From: Pseudomonas putida
Lineage (GTDB): Bacteria > Pseudomonadota > Gammaproteobacteria > Pseudomonadales > Pseudomonadaceae
Length of the DNA stretch: 64,000 bases
Assembly: GCF_028682635.1 (NCBI RefSeq)
Contig: NZ_JANHLK010000003.1
Location: 186,001-250,000, forward strand
Direction of reading: 5' to 3'
The notes beneath the pieces were generated by a model, which did not search any database, was not told the DNA's origin, and saw only the letters and a list, made by a program, of their open reading frames with translations. Of this stretch, positions 16,746 through 26,011 are shown in pieces. The position numbers and the translations under genes were made by a program. Position 1 is the first letter of the stretch; each line of letters begins with the position of its first letter.

Positions 16746-17654
16746 TCAGGTACTTTGGGCAGCGCCACCTTCCAGCTTGCGCCACAACAACCGCACGTTC
16801 GCCTTGCGTACCAACGCGCAGCGGTACAAACGGATCTCCAGCGGCACATGCCATTGCGGGCCACCGCACACCACCAGTTCACCGCGCGCCAGCTCGGCGC
16901 GCACACTCAGTTGCGGCACCCAGGCAATCCCCAGCCCTTCCAGCGCCATGCTCTTGAGGCTATCGGCCATGGCGGTTTCATACACCGTGGTAAAGCGCAG
17001 CGCGCGTTGGCGCAGCAAACCGTTCACCGAACGCCCGAGAAACGCTCCCGCGCTGTAGGCCAGCAACGGCACGCTGGCCTCGCCCTCCAGATCGAACAGG
17101 GGCTTGCCCTGCTCATCTGCCGCGCACACCGGGAGCATTTCGGTATGCCCAAGGTGCAGGGAAGGAAAGATCTCAGGGTCCATCTGCATGGCGGCATCCG
17201 GATCGTAGAACGCCAGCATCAGGTCGCATCCGCCTTCCCGCAGCGCGTGCACGGCGTCGCCGACGTTGGTCGCCACCAGCCGTGTAGCGATGTTCAACCC
17301 TTCATTGCGCAGTTGCGCGATCCAGCGCGGGAAAAAACCCAGTGCCAGTGAGTGCGCCGCCGCGACCTGCATCACTTCGCCCTGCCCGCCTTCCAGATGA
17401 TGCAGGTGTCGCAGCACTTCACCGAGCTGCTCGACCACGGTGCGCGCGGTGACCAGGAACAGCTGGCCCGCCGCCGTCAGCTCCACCGGCGTGCGCGAGC
17501 GGTTGACCAAGGTGAGCCCCAGCGCGGCTTCAAGACTACGGATCCTGCGGCTGAAGGCCGGTTGAGTCACGAAACGGCGTTCCGCTGCCTGGGAGAAACT
17601 GCGGGTGGCGGCCAGGGCACTGAAGTCCTCCAGCCATTTACTTTCCAGATTCAT
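16746..17654 (-). CDS. LysR-type regulator, HypT-like
   Basis: 302 residues from the ATG at 17654, chosen because GGAGG lies five bases upstream; the GTG just before it is too close. The N-terminal winged helix (ESKWLEDFSALAATRSFSQAAE, QPAFSRRIRSLEAALG) resembles the E. coli HypT/YjiE group. A LysR substrate domain follows (about 90-295). It is divergent from aspA, so control of aspA and itself is likely; the effector is unknown. A TATGC-N7-GCATA palindrome lies between the two starts. Confidence 0.88.
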   Translation of the reverse strand: MNLESKWLEDFSALAATRSFSQAAERRFVTQPAFSRRIRSLEAALGLTLVNRSRTPVELTAAGQLFLVTARTVVEQLGEVLRHLHHLEGGQGEVMQVAAAHSLALGFFPRWIAQLRNEGLNIATRLVATNVGDAVHALREGGCDLMLAFYDPDAAMQMDPEIFPSLHLGHTEMLPVCAADEQGKPLFDLEGEASVPLLAYSAGAFLGRSVNGLLRQRALRFTTVYETAMADSLKSMALEGLGIAWVPQLSVRAELARGELVVCGGPQWHVPLEIRLYRCALVRKANVRLLWRKLEGGAAQST

Positions 17655-17720
17655 CACGTCCTCCCGGAACGCACCAATTTAGGTCACACGCTCACCGCGA
17701 ACACGGCGTCACATCGACAT

Positions 17721-17737
17721 TATGCCGAATATGCATA
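17721..17737. promoter_or_regulatory. Candidate LysR operator between LysR gene and aspA
   Basis: A 17-base palindrome, TATGC-N7-GCATA, lies 67 bases from the LysR start and 97 bases from the aspA start. LysR proteins typically bind A+T-rich interrupted dyads containing T-N11-A in such divergent gaps. The assignment rests on position and symmetry. Confidence 0.45.
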
Positions 17738-17833
17738 GGCCAGTGTTTAATAGCATTGGCCCAAAATTCTCCACAAGCCTAGCATTTGCAGTGTTCCGGC
17801 ACAGCCCGGGTCCATATTGAGATGATTTCTATC

Positions 17834-19258
17834 ATGTCCTCCGCTGCATCATTCCGCACAGAAAAAGACCTGCTTGGCGTACTCGAAGTACCGGCTCAAG
17901 CGTATTACGGCATCCAGACCCTGCGAGCGGTGAACAACTTCCGTCTCTCGGGCGTTCCGATTTCGCATTACCCGAAGCTGGTAGTCGGCCTGGCCATGGT
18001 CAAGCAAGCTGCCGCTGACGCCAACCGCGAGCTGGGTCACCTGAGCGAAGCCAAGCACGCTGCCATCAGCGAAGCCTGTGCCCGTCTGATCCGCGGCGAT
18101 TTCCACGAAGAATTCGTGGTGGACATGATTCAAGGCGGCGCCGGTACTTCCACCAACATGAACGCCAACGAAGTGATTGCCAACATTGCTCTCGAAGCAA
18201 TGGGTCACGAGAAAGGCGAGTACCAGTACCTGCACCCGAACAACGACGTGAACATGGCGCAGTCGACCAACGACGCCTACCCGACGGCAATTCGCCTGGG
18301 TCTGCTCTTGGGTCACGACGCGCTGCTGGCCAGTCTCGACAGCCTGATCCAGTCGTTCGCCGCCAAAGGTGAAGAATTCAGCCACGTCCTGAAGATGGGT
18401 CGTACCCAGCTGCAAGACGCCGTGCCGATGACCCTTGGCCAGGAATTCCGCGCCTTCGCCACCACCTTGGGCGAAGACCTGGCACGCCTGAAGACGCTGG
18501 CACCCGAACTGCTGACCGAAGTGAACCTGGGCGGCACCGCGATCGGCACCGGCATCAACGCCGACCCGCGTTACCAGCACCTGGCCGTTCAGCGTCTGGC
18601 CACCATCAGCGGTCACCCGCTGGTACCGGCGGCCGACCTGATCGAAGCCACCTCGGACATGGGCGCCTTCGTATTGTTCTCCGGCATGCTCAAGCGTACC
18701 GCGGTCAAGCTGTCGAAGATCTGCAACGACCTGCGCCTGCTGTCCAGCGGCCCACGCACCGGCATCAACGAAATCAACCTGCCGGCGCGTCAGCCAGGCA
18801 GCTCGATCATGCCAGGCAAGGTCAACCCGGTTATCCCGGAAGCCGTGAACCAGGTGGCATTCCAGATCATCGGCAACGACCTGGCCCTGACCATCGCGGC
18901 CGAAGGCGGCCAGCTGCAATTGAACGTGATGGAGCCGCTGATCGCCTTCAAGATCTTCGACTCGATCCGCCTGCTGCAACGCGCCATGGACATGCTGCGC
19001 GAGCATTGCATCACCGGCATCACCGCCAACGAAGAACGCTGCCGTGAACTGGTCGAGCACTCGATCGGCCTGGTCACCGCGCTGAACCCGTACATCGGTT
19101 ATGAAAACGCCACCCGCATCGCCCGTATCGCCCTCGAAAGCGGCCGCGGCGTGCTGGAACTGGTGCGTGAAGAAGGCCTGCTCGACGACGCCATGCTCGC
19201 CGACATCCTGCGCCCGGAAAACATGATTGCCCCGCGTCTGGTCCCGCTTAAAGCCTGA
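17834..19258 (+). CDS. aspA: Aspartate ammonia-lyase AspA
   Basis: 474 residues from the ATG at 17834; in-frame starts further upstream give a non-conserved N-terminus. It deaminates L-aspartate to fumarate and ammonia. The fumarase/aspartase fold is shown by DLLGVLEVPAQAYYG, GGAGTSTNMNANEVIAN, HPNNDVNMAQSTND, GTAIGTGIN and the flexible signature loop GSSIMPGKVNP. A strong terminator lies about 55 bases downstream. With the AGCS carrier and the asparaginase it forms an Asn/Asp utilisation group under a divergent LysR gene. Confidence 0.97.
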   Translation: MSSAASFRTEKDLLGVLEVPAQAYYGIQTLRAVNNFRLSGVPISHYPKLVVGLAMVKQAAADANRELGHLSEAKHAAISEACARLIRGDFHEEFVVDMIQGGAGTSTNMNANEVIANIALEAMGHEKGEYQYLHPNNDVNMAQSTNDAYPTAIRLGLLLGHDALLASLDSLIQSFAAKGEEFSHVLKMGRTQLQDAVPMTLGQEFRAFATTLGEDLARLKTLAPELLTEVNLGGTAIGTGINADPRYQHLAVQRLATISGHPLVPAADLIEATSDMGAFVLFSGMLKRTAVKLSKICNDLRLLSSGPRTGINEINLPARQPGSSIMPGKVNPVIPEAVNQVAFQIIGNDLALTIAAEGGQLQLNVMEPLIAFKIFDSIRLLQRAMDMLREHCITGITANEERCRELVEHSIGLVTALNPYIGYENATRIARIALESGRGVLELVREEGLLDDAMLADILRPENMIAPRLVPLKA

Positions 19259-19314
19259 CCATCGTTGTAATACCGCTCACCAGGTCGAGGGACTAGACAC
19301 CTCTCACCTTTTGA

Positions 19315-19348
19315 GGGCTTGGAGATCATTCTCCAGGCCCTTTTTTTT
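19315..19348 (+). terminator. Intrinsic terminator of aspA
   Basis: Stem GGGCTTGGAGA / TCTCCAGGCCC (one mismatch pair) with a four-base loop at 19315-19340, followed by eight T residues. Confidence 0.92.
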
Positions 19349-19379
19349 ACTCGGAACTTGTGGTGCTTTTGCTGGCCTT

Positions 19380-19453
19380 TTCGCTGGCAAGCCAGCGCCT
19401 ACAAGGACAGGGTGAACACCAACCACCTGTAGAAGCTGGCTTGCCAGCGAAGA
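19380..19453. repeat. REP doublet (TGGCTTGCCAG subtype)
   Basis: Inverted copies TCGCTGGCAAGCCAGCGCCT and GTAGAAGCTGGCTTGCCAGC around about 25 bases. Arms have diverged (CGCCTACA versus TGTAGAAG). Confidence 0.8.
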
Positions 19454-19728
19454 GGCCCTCAAGACCCTTCGAAATCCCCTTCGTTTCACCGCATGCACCA
19501 CAACCGTGCAGACGGACGGCACTCTCATCGGTATAGTGCCGCCCCTCTTCGCGTAGGCGGTCGTCGGTAGCGAGACCACAACCCGTGCGAAACCCGAACT
19601 AATAACAAACCCGCGATATGAAACCGGGACGAACATCGACCCACCTGTTGTGCCGTGCGCCCGCTGGTGTAACGCGATGTTTCTGTCCGGCCAGCATCTG
19701 CCCCCACAAAAAACAGCGAGGAATATCC
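19454..19728 (+). promoter_or_regulatory. Upstream region of the AGCS symporter gene
   Basis: With the terminator and REP pair before it, this completes a 470-base gap without a gene after aspA. It contains GGCACT (19518-19523) and AGTGCC (19535-19540), an inverted pair overlapping TATAGT (19532-19537), a possible -10. Nothing else stands out. Confidence 0.4.
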
Positions 19729-21180
19729 ATGCTCGAAGTCATCAACGACTTCCTCTCCGGCAAAGTACTGATCGTGCTCATTGTCGGGCTCGGTAGCTAC
19801 TTCACGATCCGCTCGCGTTTCGTTCAATTGCGTCACTTCTTCCATATGTTCGCGGTCTTCCGCGACAGCCTCAAAAGCAGCGCCGGTCAACTTAGCTCGT
19901 TCCAGGCCTTGATGCTCAGCCTGGCCGGGCGTGTCGGTGCAGGCAACATTGCCGGTGTCGGCATTGCCGTGACACTGGGTGGCCCCGGTGCCGTGTTCTG
20001 GATGTGGGTGACCGCACTGGTCGGCATGTCGAGCAGCTTCTTCGAATGCTCCCTCGGCCAGCTCTACAAGCGCTGCGACAGCGAAGGCCAGTTCCGTGGC
20101 GGCCCTTCCTACTACATCCAGCACGGCCTGCAAAAGCGCTGGCTGGGGATGATCATGGCGTTCCTGCTGCTGGTTACCTTCGGCTTCGCCTTCAACGGCC
20201 TGCAATCCCATGCCGTGACCCACTCTCTGAACAACGCGTTCGGCCTCGACACCACCTGGACCGGCCTTGGCCTGGCCGTGCTGCTGGGCCTGGTGTTCAT
20301 CGGCGGGATCAAGCGCATCGCCAAGGTCGCTGACCTGCTGGTACCGGTGAAGACCCTGGTGTACATCGGCGTGACCATCTACGTGATCGTGCTGCAGTTC
20401 GATCAGGTGCCGGGCATGCTGATGACCATCGTCAAGAGCGCCTTCGGCCTGGACCAGGCGTTTGGCGGCCTGATCGGCAGCGCCATCATCATGGGAGTCA
20501 AGCGCGGCGTGTTCGCCAACGAGGCCGGCCTTGGCAGCGCGCCGAACGTGGCCGCGGTGGCTGCGGTCGAGCATCCGGTCGCACAAGGGGTGGTCCAGGC
20601 GTTCAGTGTGTTCCTTGACACCTTCGTGATCTGCACCTGCACGGCCTTGCTGATCCTGCTGTCGGGCTTCTATACCCCGGGTTTCGAAGGCGACGGCATA
20701 GCCCTGACCCAGAACTCCCTCGCCGCCGTGGTCGGTGACTGGGGCCGGATGTTCATTTCCGTGGCGCTGGCGTTGTTCGTGTTCACCTCGATCCTCTACA
20801 ACTACTACCTGGGCGAGAGCAACCTGCGCTTCCTGATCGGTGAAAACCGCAAGGCACTGATGGGCTACCGTGCGCTGGTGCTGGTCCTGATTTTCTGGGG
20901 CGCCATCGAAAACCTCGGGACCGTGTTCGCCTTTGCCGACATCACCATGACGATGCTGGCGTTCGTCAACCTGATCGCGCTGTTCCTGCTGTTCAAGGTC
21001 GGCATGCGCATCCTGCGTGACTACGATGACCAGCGCGCGGCCGGGATCAAGACCCCGGTGTTCGACTCGAGCAAGTTCCCCGACCTGGACCTGGATCGCC
21101 AGGCCTGGCCAGCCAATCCGCCAGCCGTCATCACCAAGGCTGAAGCCGAGTCACAGGGCGTGCCCGCAGCGCAACGCTGA
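19729..21180 (+). CDS. Alanine/glycine:cation symporter (AGCS family)
   Basis: 483 residues from the ATG at 19729, preceded by GAGGA; longer in-frame starts give a Cys/Arg-rich non-conserved N-terminus. About ten to eleven membrane segments. The family motifs are FIIRS-like YFTIRSRFVQ, the Gly-rich GRVGAGNIAGVGIAVTLGGPG, and the strongly conserved NEAGLGSAP. Members import alanine, glycine or related amino acids with Na+ or H+. Its place between aspA and an asparaginase suggests an Asp/Asn-related substrate, by inference. Confidence 0.92.
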   Translation: MLEVINDFLSGKVLIVLIVGLGSYFTIRSRFVQLRHFFHMFAVFRDSLKSSAGQLSSFQALMLSLAGRVGAGNIAGVGIAVTLGGPGAVFWMWVTALVGMSSSFFECSLGQLYKRCDSEGQFRGGPSYYIQHGLQKRWLGMIMAFLLLVTFGFAFNGLQSHAVTHSLNNAFGLDTTWTGLGLAVLLGLVFIGGIKRIAKVADLLVPVKTLVYIGVTIYVIVLQFDQVPGMLMTIVKSAFGLDQAFGGLIGSAIIMGVKRGVFANEAGLGSAPNVAAVAAVEHPVAQGVVQAFSVFLDTFVICTCTALLILLSGFYTPGFEGDGIALTQNSLAAVVGDWGRMFISVALALFVFTSILYNYYLGESNLRFLIGENRKALMGYRALVLVLIFWGAIENLGTVFAFADITMTMLAFVNLIALFLLFKVGMRILRDYDDQRAAGIKTPVFDSSKFPDLDLDRQAWPANPPAVITKAEAESQGVPAAQR

Positions 21181-21202
21181 TCGGTTAAAGTGCGTTATCC
21201 CT

Positions 21203-21295
21203 TGTGGTAGCGGGCTTGCTCGCGAAAGCGGTGTGTCAGGCAACATCAATGTTGACTGACACTCCCTCTTCGCGAGCAAGCCCGCTCCCACACAG
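21203..21295. repeat. REP doublet
   Basis: Inverted copies TGTGGTAGCGGGCTTGCTCG and CGAGCAAGCCCGCTCCCACA around about 45 bases, between the symporter and asparaginase genes. Confidence 0.88.
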
Positions 21296-21321
21296 GAACT
21301 CATCGTTATCGGAGCACCCCC

Positions 21322-22326
21322 ATGAATTCCTCGACCTACCCTGCCGCCCAGCACGTCATGGTGCTCTACACCGGCGGCACCATTGGCATGCAAGCCAGCG
21401 AACACGGCCTGGCGCCGGCATCCGGTTTCGAAGCGCGGATGCGCGAATACCTGCACAGCCAGCCTGATCTGGTGGTACCGCAATGGCGCTTTCGCGAGAT
21501 GTCGCCGCTGATCGACAGCGCCAACATGACCCCGGCGTATTGGCAGCAATTGCGTGAAGCGGTGGTCGATGCCGTAGACGTGCAGGGTTGCGACAGCGTT
21601 CTGATCCTGCACGGCACCGACACCCTGGCCTACAGCGCCGCCGCCATGAGTTTTCAATTGCTCGGCCTGCACGCCCGCGTGTGCTTTACCGGCTCGATGC
21701 TGCCGGCCGGCGTAACCGACAGCGACGCCTGGGAAAACCTGGGTGGCGCACTGGTTGCGTTAGACCAAGGCCTGGCGCCGGGGGTGCACTTGTACTTCCA
21801 CGGCGAACTGCTGGACCCGACCCGTTGCGCCAAAGTGCGCAGTTTCGGCCGGCATCCGTTCAAGCGCCTGGAACGTCAGGGTGGTGGTGTGAAGGTCGAC
21901 TCCCTGCCGCCAAAGCTGAATTACAACCAGAGCAGACAACTGGCGAAAGTCGGCGTACTGCCGTTGTTTCCTGGAATCGACGCCGAAATTCTGGATGGCC
22001 TGATCGACAGCGGCATTCAGGGCCTGGTGCTGGAGTGCTATGGCAGCGGTACCGGTCCGAGCGACAACCCGGGTTTTCTCGCCAGCCTGGAACGGGCACG
22101 GGACGCGGGCGTCGTGGTGGTGGCAGTCACGCAGTGCCACGAAGGCGGCGTAGAGCTGGACGTTTATGAGGCGGGTAGTCGTTTGCGGGTGGCCGGTGTG
22201 CTTTCAGGTGGCGGCATGACCCGTGAAGCAGCGTTCGGCAAACTGCATGGCTTGCTAGGTGCAGGACTTGAACCTTCCGAGGTTCGGCGACTGGTCGAAT
22301 GGGACCTGTGTGGCGAGCTGGCTTGA
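21322..22326 (+). CDS. L-asparaginase (type I-like, cytoplasmic)
   Basis: 334 residues, no signal peptide. It hydrolyses asparagine to aspartate and ammonia, feeding AspA. Both asparaginase signatures are visible: LYTGGTIGM with the nucleophilic threonine (residues about 16-24) and ILHGTDTLAYSAAAM with the second catalytic Thr-Asp pair (about 94-108). GSMLPAGVTDSDA is also conserved. GGAG precedes the ATG. Probably in the same unit as the AGCS symporter although a REP pair lies in the 141-base gap. Confidence 0.93.
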   Translation: MNSSTYPAAQHVMVLYTGGTIGMQASEHGLAPASGFEARMREYLHSQPDLVVPQWRFREMSPLIDSANMTPAYWQQLREAVVDAVDVQGCDSVLILHGTDTLAYSAAAMSFQLLGLHARVCFTGSMLPAGVTDSDAWENLGGALVALDQGLAPGVHLYFHGELLDPTRCAKVRSFGRHPFKRLERQGGGVKVDSLPPKLNYNQSRQLAKVGVLPLFPGIDAEILDGLIDSGIQGLVLECYGSGTGPSDNPGFLASLERARDAGVVVVAVTQCHEGGVELDVYEAGSRLRVAGVLSGGGMTREAAFGKLHGLLGAGLEPSEVRRLVEWDLCGELA

Positions 22327-22351
22327 TATATACATCCCTCACAATGAGTGC

Positions 22352-22378
22352 GCTCAAGTTCTTTTCGAGAACTTGAGC
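22352..22378. terminator. Hairpin downstream of asparaginase
   Basis: An 11-base-pair perfect stem GCTCAAGTTCT / AGAACTTGAGC with loop TTTCG begins 26 bases after the asparaginase stop. It lacks a T run, so it is a weak terminator or an mRNA end structure. Confidence 0.5.
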
Positions 22379-22498
22379 CGCCACTTCGAACATACAACTT
22401 TACAAATACGATGCAATTATAACTCCCACAACAAAGTCAAGTTAGATACCTTTGCTCAGGCAGGACGCACCTAAACTTGATTACAGGAGTTACATATA

Positions 22499-22813
22499 AT
22501 GAGCATTTCATCCAAAGGCTGGACCGCACAAATAGACCGGATGCCGGGCGCTGCTTCTTTCCGCACCTACGGCACCGTAACGGTCGCCAATAGTGGCATT
22601 ACACCAACGCTGGTCCTGAGTGCACGGCAAGACAAGACCACTAATATACGCCTGGACCTGCTACTCGAAGAATCAAGCGACATGTCGCTGCAGGTTCTAA
22701 CAGACAAGTTTGTCGAGTACAAAGAAATGGGCAACTCAAACGTCACCGGCGTCAGCATCTTCCATGATGGAAAATTACTGCACCATATAAGTGAAGTAAT
22801 GATTACCCATTAA
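22499..22813 (+). CDS. Small protein of unknown function (104 aa), accessory
   Basis: The ATG has GGAG nine bases upstream. No signal peptide or membrane segment. The sequence is rich in alternating hydrophobic/Thr/Ser residues (YGTVTVANSG, TPTLVLSARQ, IRLDLLLEES) that suggest a beta-sandwich. I do not recognise the family. The gene and the 170 bases before it have clearly lower G+C than the flanks and contain codons rare in the neighbours (ATA, CTA, TTA), which fits recent acquisition. It stands alone between asparaginase and a convergent c-di-GMP gene, with a palindromic terminator-like element behind. Confidence 0.75.
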   Translation: MSISSKGWTAQIDRMPGAASFRTYGTVTVANSGITPTLVLSARQDKTTNIRLDLLLEESSDMSLQVLTDKFVEYKEMGNSNVTGVSIFHDGKLLHHISEVMITH

Positions 22814-22840
22814 GAGCAGTGTATTTCCCACGCTATAGAA

Positions 22841-22875
22841 TTTCCCGCCAGACACGCCAAGTGCATGGCGGGAAA
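22841..22875. terminator. Bidirectional hairpin between convergent genes
   Basis: Arms TTTCCCGCCA and TGGCGGGAAA (ten base pairs) flank 15 bases, lying between the stop codons of the 104-residue gene and the GGDEF-EAL gene. A T-poor tail on both sides makes it a moderate terminator. Confidence 0.6.
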
Positions 22876-22883
22876 CTTCGTCG

Positions 22884-25754
22884 CTAACTTACGCCTTGCG
22901 CTCGTAGCAAATCCGCCAGAGCCTGCGCCTCAACCGGCCGGCTGATCAGATAGCCCTGCACTTCATCACAGCGTTCAGCCTGCAAAAACTCCAGCTGCTC
23001 CAGTCGCTCCACGCCTTCAGCCACCACTTTCAATTTCAAGCCGTGGGCCATGGCAATAATCGCCCGGGTAATCGCCGCATCTTCCGTGCCCTCTCCCAGG
23101 CCGCGAATAAACGCCTGATCGATCTTCACGTAATCCACGGGGATGCGCTTGAGGTAGCTCAGCGATGAATAGCCAGTGCCAAAATCGTCGATCGCCAGCT
23201 TCACCCCCAGATCACGCAGTTGCTGGAAGGTCGCGATAATGTGCTCGACGCTGTCGAGCAACTGGCTTTCGGTCAGTTCCAGCTCAAGGTAATGCGGCGC
23301 CAGTCCGGTTTCTTCCAGGACCTGACGTACCAGGCTGACCAGCTTGCCCTGGCGCAATTGATGCACCGACAGATTGACCGACACCCGAATCGCCTCGAGT
23401 CCCAGGCGTTGCCACTCACAGGCTTGCCAGCAGGCCTGGCGCAAGACGAACTCGCCGATCGGGCCGATCAACCCGGTCTCCTCCGCCAGACCGATGAAAT
23501 CCCCCGGCGGCACCCGCCCCATGGTCGGGTGGTCCCAGCGCACTAGGGCCTCGGCGGCATTGAGCCTGCCCGTGGCGAGGCACAGTTTTGGTTGGTAGAA
23601 CACCTTCAGCTGTTTCTCTTCAACCGCTTTACGCAGATGGTTTTCCAGCTGCAAGCGCTCAAGGGTGCTGGTTTGCAAGCTATCGGTGTAGAACTGGAAA
23701 TTGTTACCGCCCAAATGCTTGGCGTGCTGCATGGCCATGTTCGACTGACTGACCAATGCGGATATTTCCCGGGCGTTATCCGGCAACAGGCTGATGCCCA
23801 TGGAAGCACTGACCACCAGCTCATGACCCTCGACGGTCACCGGCAAGCGCAATTTGGCCGACAGGCGCGTGGCCACCCGCGCCAGGCTGGAAAGGTTACC
23901 GTAGGCATTGAACAGCACGGCGAATTCATCGCCGGACAAGCGCGCGATGGTGTCTGCCTCAGGTAATGCATTGACCAGGCGCCGGGCCATTTTCTGCAAC
24001 AGTTGATCGGCCACTTCGTGCCCCAGGCTGTCGTTGAGCTGCTTGAAACGATCCAGATTGATGTGCAACAACGCCAGGCTGCGATAACCGCCCTGACGCA
24101 CCCGCTGATGCGCCTCGCCCAGCCGTTCGCGGAACATCGAGCGATTGGCCAGCCCCGTGAGTTCGTCGTAATGGGTCAGGTAGCGCATGCGCTCTTCGGA
24201 TTCTCGCCGTGCCGAGAGATCGGCGAAGAAGCCCACGATATGACTGACATTGCCCCGCACATCGCGTACTGCATTCAATTGCAGAAATTGTGGATACATC
24301 TCGCCGTTCTTGCGGGTTTCCACCAGTTCACCCTGCCAACTGCCGTGCTGCTCCAGCGCTTGATGGATCGCACCGTAATGCCGTCGCGCATCACGACTGC
24401 AGGGCAACTCGACCACGTTGCGCCCAAGCATCTCCTCGATTTTATAGCCAGTGACCCGGCTGAAGGCTTGATTGACCGCAAGCAGGGCATAACCCGGATC
24501 GAAAATCACGATACCTTCGCTGGCGGCCTCGAACACCGTCGCCGCCAACTGCCGTTGCTCCTCCTGGGCCTTGCTGGCACTGATATCGCGCCGCGTGCCC
24601 ACCATGCGAATCACCCGCCCGTTGTCGGCACGTTCGACCGCCCGCCCACGGTCTTCGATCCACACCCAGTGCCCAGCGCCATGCCGCACGCGATACTCGA
24701 TCTGGTAGTCCTCGGTGCGGCCCTTCAAATGCTCGACCAACGCCCTTTTCAATGCAGGCAGATCGTCGGGGTGCAGGCGGGGCTTGAGGTGGCGCAGGAT
24801 AGCCGTCACCTGTTCCGGCTCCAGACCGAACAATTCCTGGATCTGCGTGTGATGGACCTCGTCGGTTTGCAGGTTCCAGTCCCACAGCCCCAGTTCGCTG
24901 GCCTTCAATGCCAGCGCAAGGCGCGCCTCACTCTTGCTCAGCGCCTGGTTGGCCGCGTCCAGCTCCAGACTGCGCTGGGCGACACGGCTTTCCAGATCGA
25001 CCTGGATCTCGCGCAATTCGTCTTCGGCACGCCGACGCTGGTCGATTTCCCGGGTCAGCTTCTGATTGAGCTGGTCGCTGCAGTTCTGCACTTGCTGCAG
25101 ATGCTCGATCAGCGCCTGATTCTGAAAGCGGCGCAACATCCCACGATCGATCAACCGATTCACTTGCCAGGCGACCACACTCAAAGCGCCGAGCAAAATC
25201 AGGCCGAACCAGCCCCAACCGTGTTGCTGGTCGTCCCCGCCCCAGAACATATAGGCGATGGCCGGCAACAGGCAGGGCAAGGTGAAGGACAGGAACGCCG
25301 GCAAACTCACCGCGTAGGCCACGCTGGCCGACAGCGCCGCGGCACCGATCAGGCCGAAGACCCACGCTTGTTGAATGAAGTTATCGGCGGGAACCAGGGC
25401 AATACCGGCACCGGCCAGGGTCAGGCCAGTGAGACCCGAGCCCAGCAGAAACATGCGTCGCCAGATCGGATGCGCCTGGCGGTTGGGAATCGCCGAATCG
25501 AAGGCCGCCACCTGGATCACCCGCAATGCCACCAGCGACAGCAACCACACCAGCCAGACACTGACCAGGAAGTAACGCTGCGGACTCCAGAGCAAACCGG
25601 CGCACACCAGGCCATTGATCAACATGAACAGTGTGGGCAGCAAGGAACCCTGGTACAGCAGACGCGTGCGTTCGACCGCCATTTCCATGGCGTATCGTTT
25701 ACGAATAACCCGGGGCTCCACAGTAGGGCCCGACAGGTCGAAGCTGAGGGTCAT
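22884..25754 (-). CDS. Membrane PAS-GGDEF-EAL protein (c-di-GMP turnover)
   Basis: 956 residues from the ATG at 25754; upstream in-frame starts exist and none has a strong ribosome site. The order is six to seven membrane helices (about 30-210), a coiled coil (about 220-290), two PAS domains (about 290-400 and 415-530), GGDEF (about 540-690) and EAL (about 700-945). The cyclase motif is SGDEF (near residue 607) rather than GGDEF, with no RxxD inhibitory site before it. The EAL half keeps EALVRW (near 735), NLS, ELTES, DDFGTGYSSL, VKID, AEGVE and VQGY, so phosphodiesterase activity is probable. The membrane segment is an unassigned sensor. Confidence 0.93.
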   Translation of the reverse strand: MTLSFDLSGPTVEPRVIRKRYAMEMAVERTRLLYQGSLLPTLFMLINGLVCAGLLWSPQRYFLVSVWLVWLLSLVALRVIQVAAFDSAIPNRQAHPIWRRMFLLGSGLTGLTLAGAGIALVPADNFIQQAWVFGLIGAAALSASVAYAVSLPAFLSFTLPCLLPAIAYMFWGGDDQQHGWGWFGLILLGALSVVAWQVNRLIDRGMLRRFQNQALIEHLQQVQNCSDQLNQKLTREIDQRRRAEDELREIQVDLESRVAQRSLELDAANQALSKSEARLALALKASELGLWDWNLQTDEVHHTQIQELFGLEPEQVTAILRHLKPRLHPDDLPALKRALVEHLKGRTEDYQIEYRVRHGAGHWVWIEDRGRAVERADNGRVIRMVGTRRDISASKAQEEQRQLAATVFEAASEGIVIFDPGYALLAVNQAFSRVTGYKIEEMLGRNVVELPCSRDARRHYGAIHQALEQHGSWQGELVETRKNGEMYPQFLQLNAVRDVRGNVSHIVGFFADLSARRESEERMRYLTHYDELTGLANRSMFRERLGEAHQRVRQGGYRSLALLHINLDRFKQLNDSLGHEVADQLLQKMARRLVNALPEADTIARLSGDEFAVLFNAYGNLSSLARVATRLSAKLRLPVTVEGHELVVSASMGISLLPDNAREISALVSQSNMAMQHAKHLGGNNFQFYTDSLQTSTLERLQLENHLRKAVEEKQLKVFYQPKLCLATGRLNAAEALVRWDHPTMGRVPPGDFIGLAEETGLIGPIGEFVLRQACWQACEWQRLGLEAIRVSVNLSVHQLRQGKLVSLVRQVLEETGLAPHYLELELTESQLLDSVEHIIATFQQLRDLGVKLAIDDFGTGYSSLSYLKRIPVDYVKIDQAFIRGLGEGTEDAAITRAIIAMAHGLKLKVVAEGVERLEQLEFLQAERCDEVQGYLISRPVEAQALADLLRAQGVS

Positions 25755-26011
25755 AGGCAGTGTTCTTGTTCTTATAATGATGAGCATGAGCCCGAAACGT
25801 CGACGGAGCATACACAACGCAATGCCCGGACCAAACCGCTACCGATCAAAAAACAGACAAAAATTGTCGACTGCCAGACGTGGCAGAATGCCTTCAAGCG
25901 GGGCTGGCCAACGCTTGCAGCCGATGACTGACCGGTCGTCCTTGGGTAACTTTCATCGGCTAAAGCAAAGCGGGGTTTGCCCGAGCTGACGCGGCCCCCT
26001 AGAATGCCCCG

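Noticed and set aside
24003..25931. 642-codon frame opposite the GGDEF-EAL gene, and similar long frames opposite pstC, glmU and atpD
   Set aside because: Low-complexity His/Gln/Arg-rich translations on the non-coding strand of clear genes.
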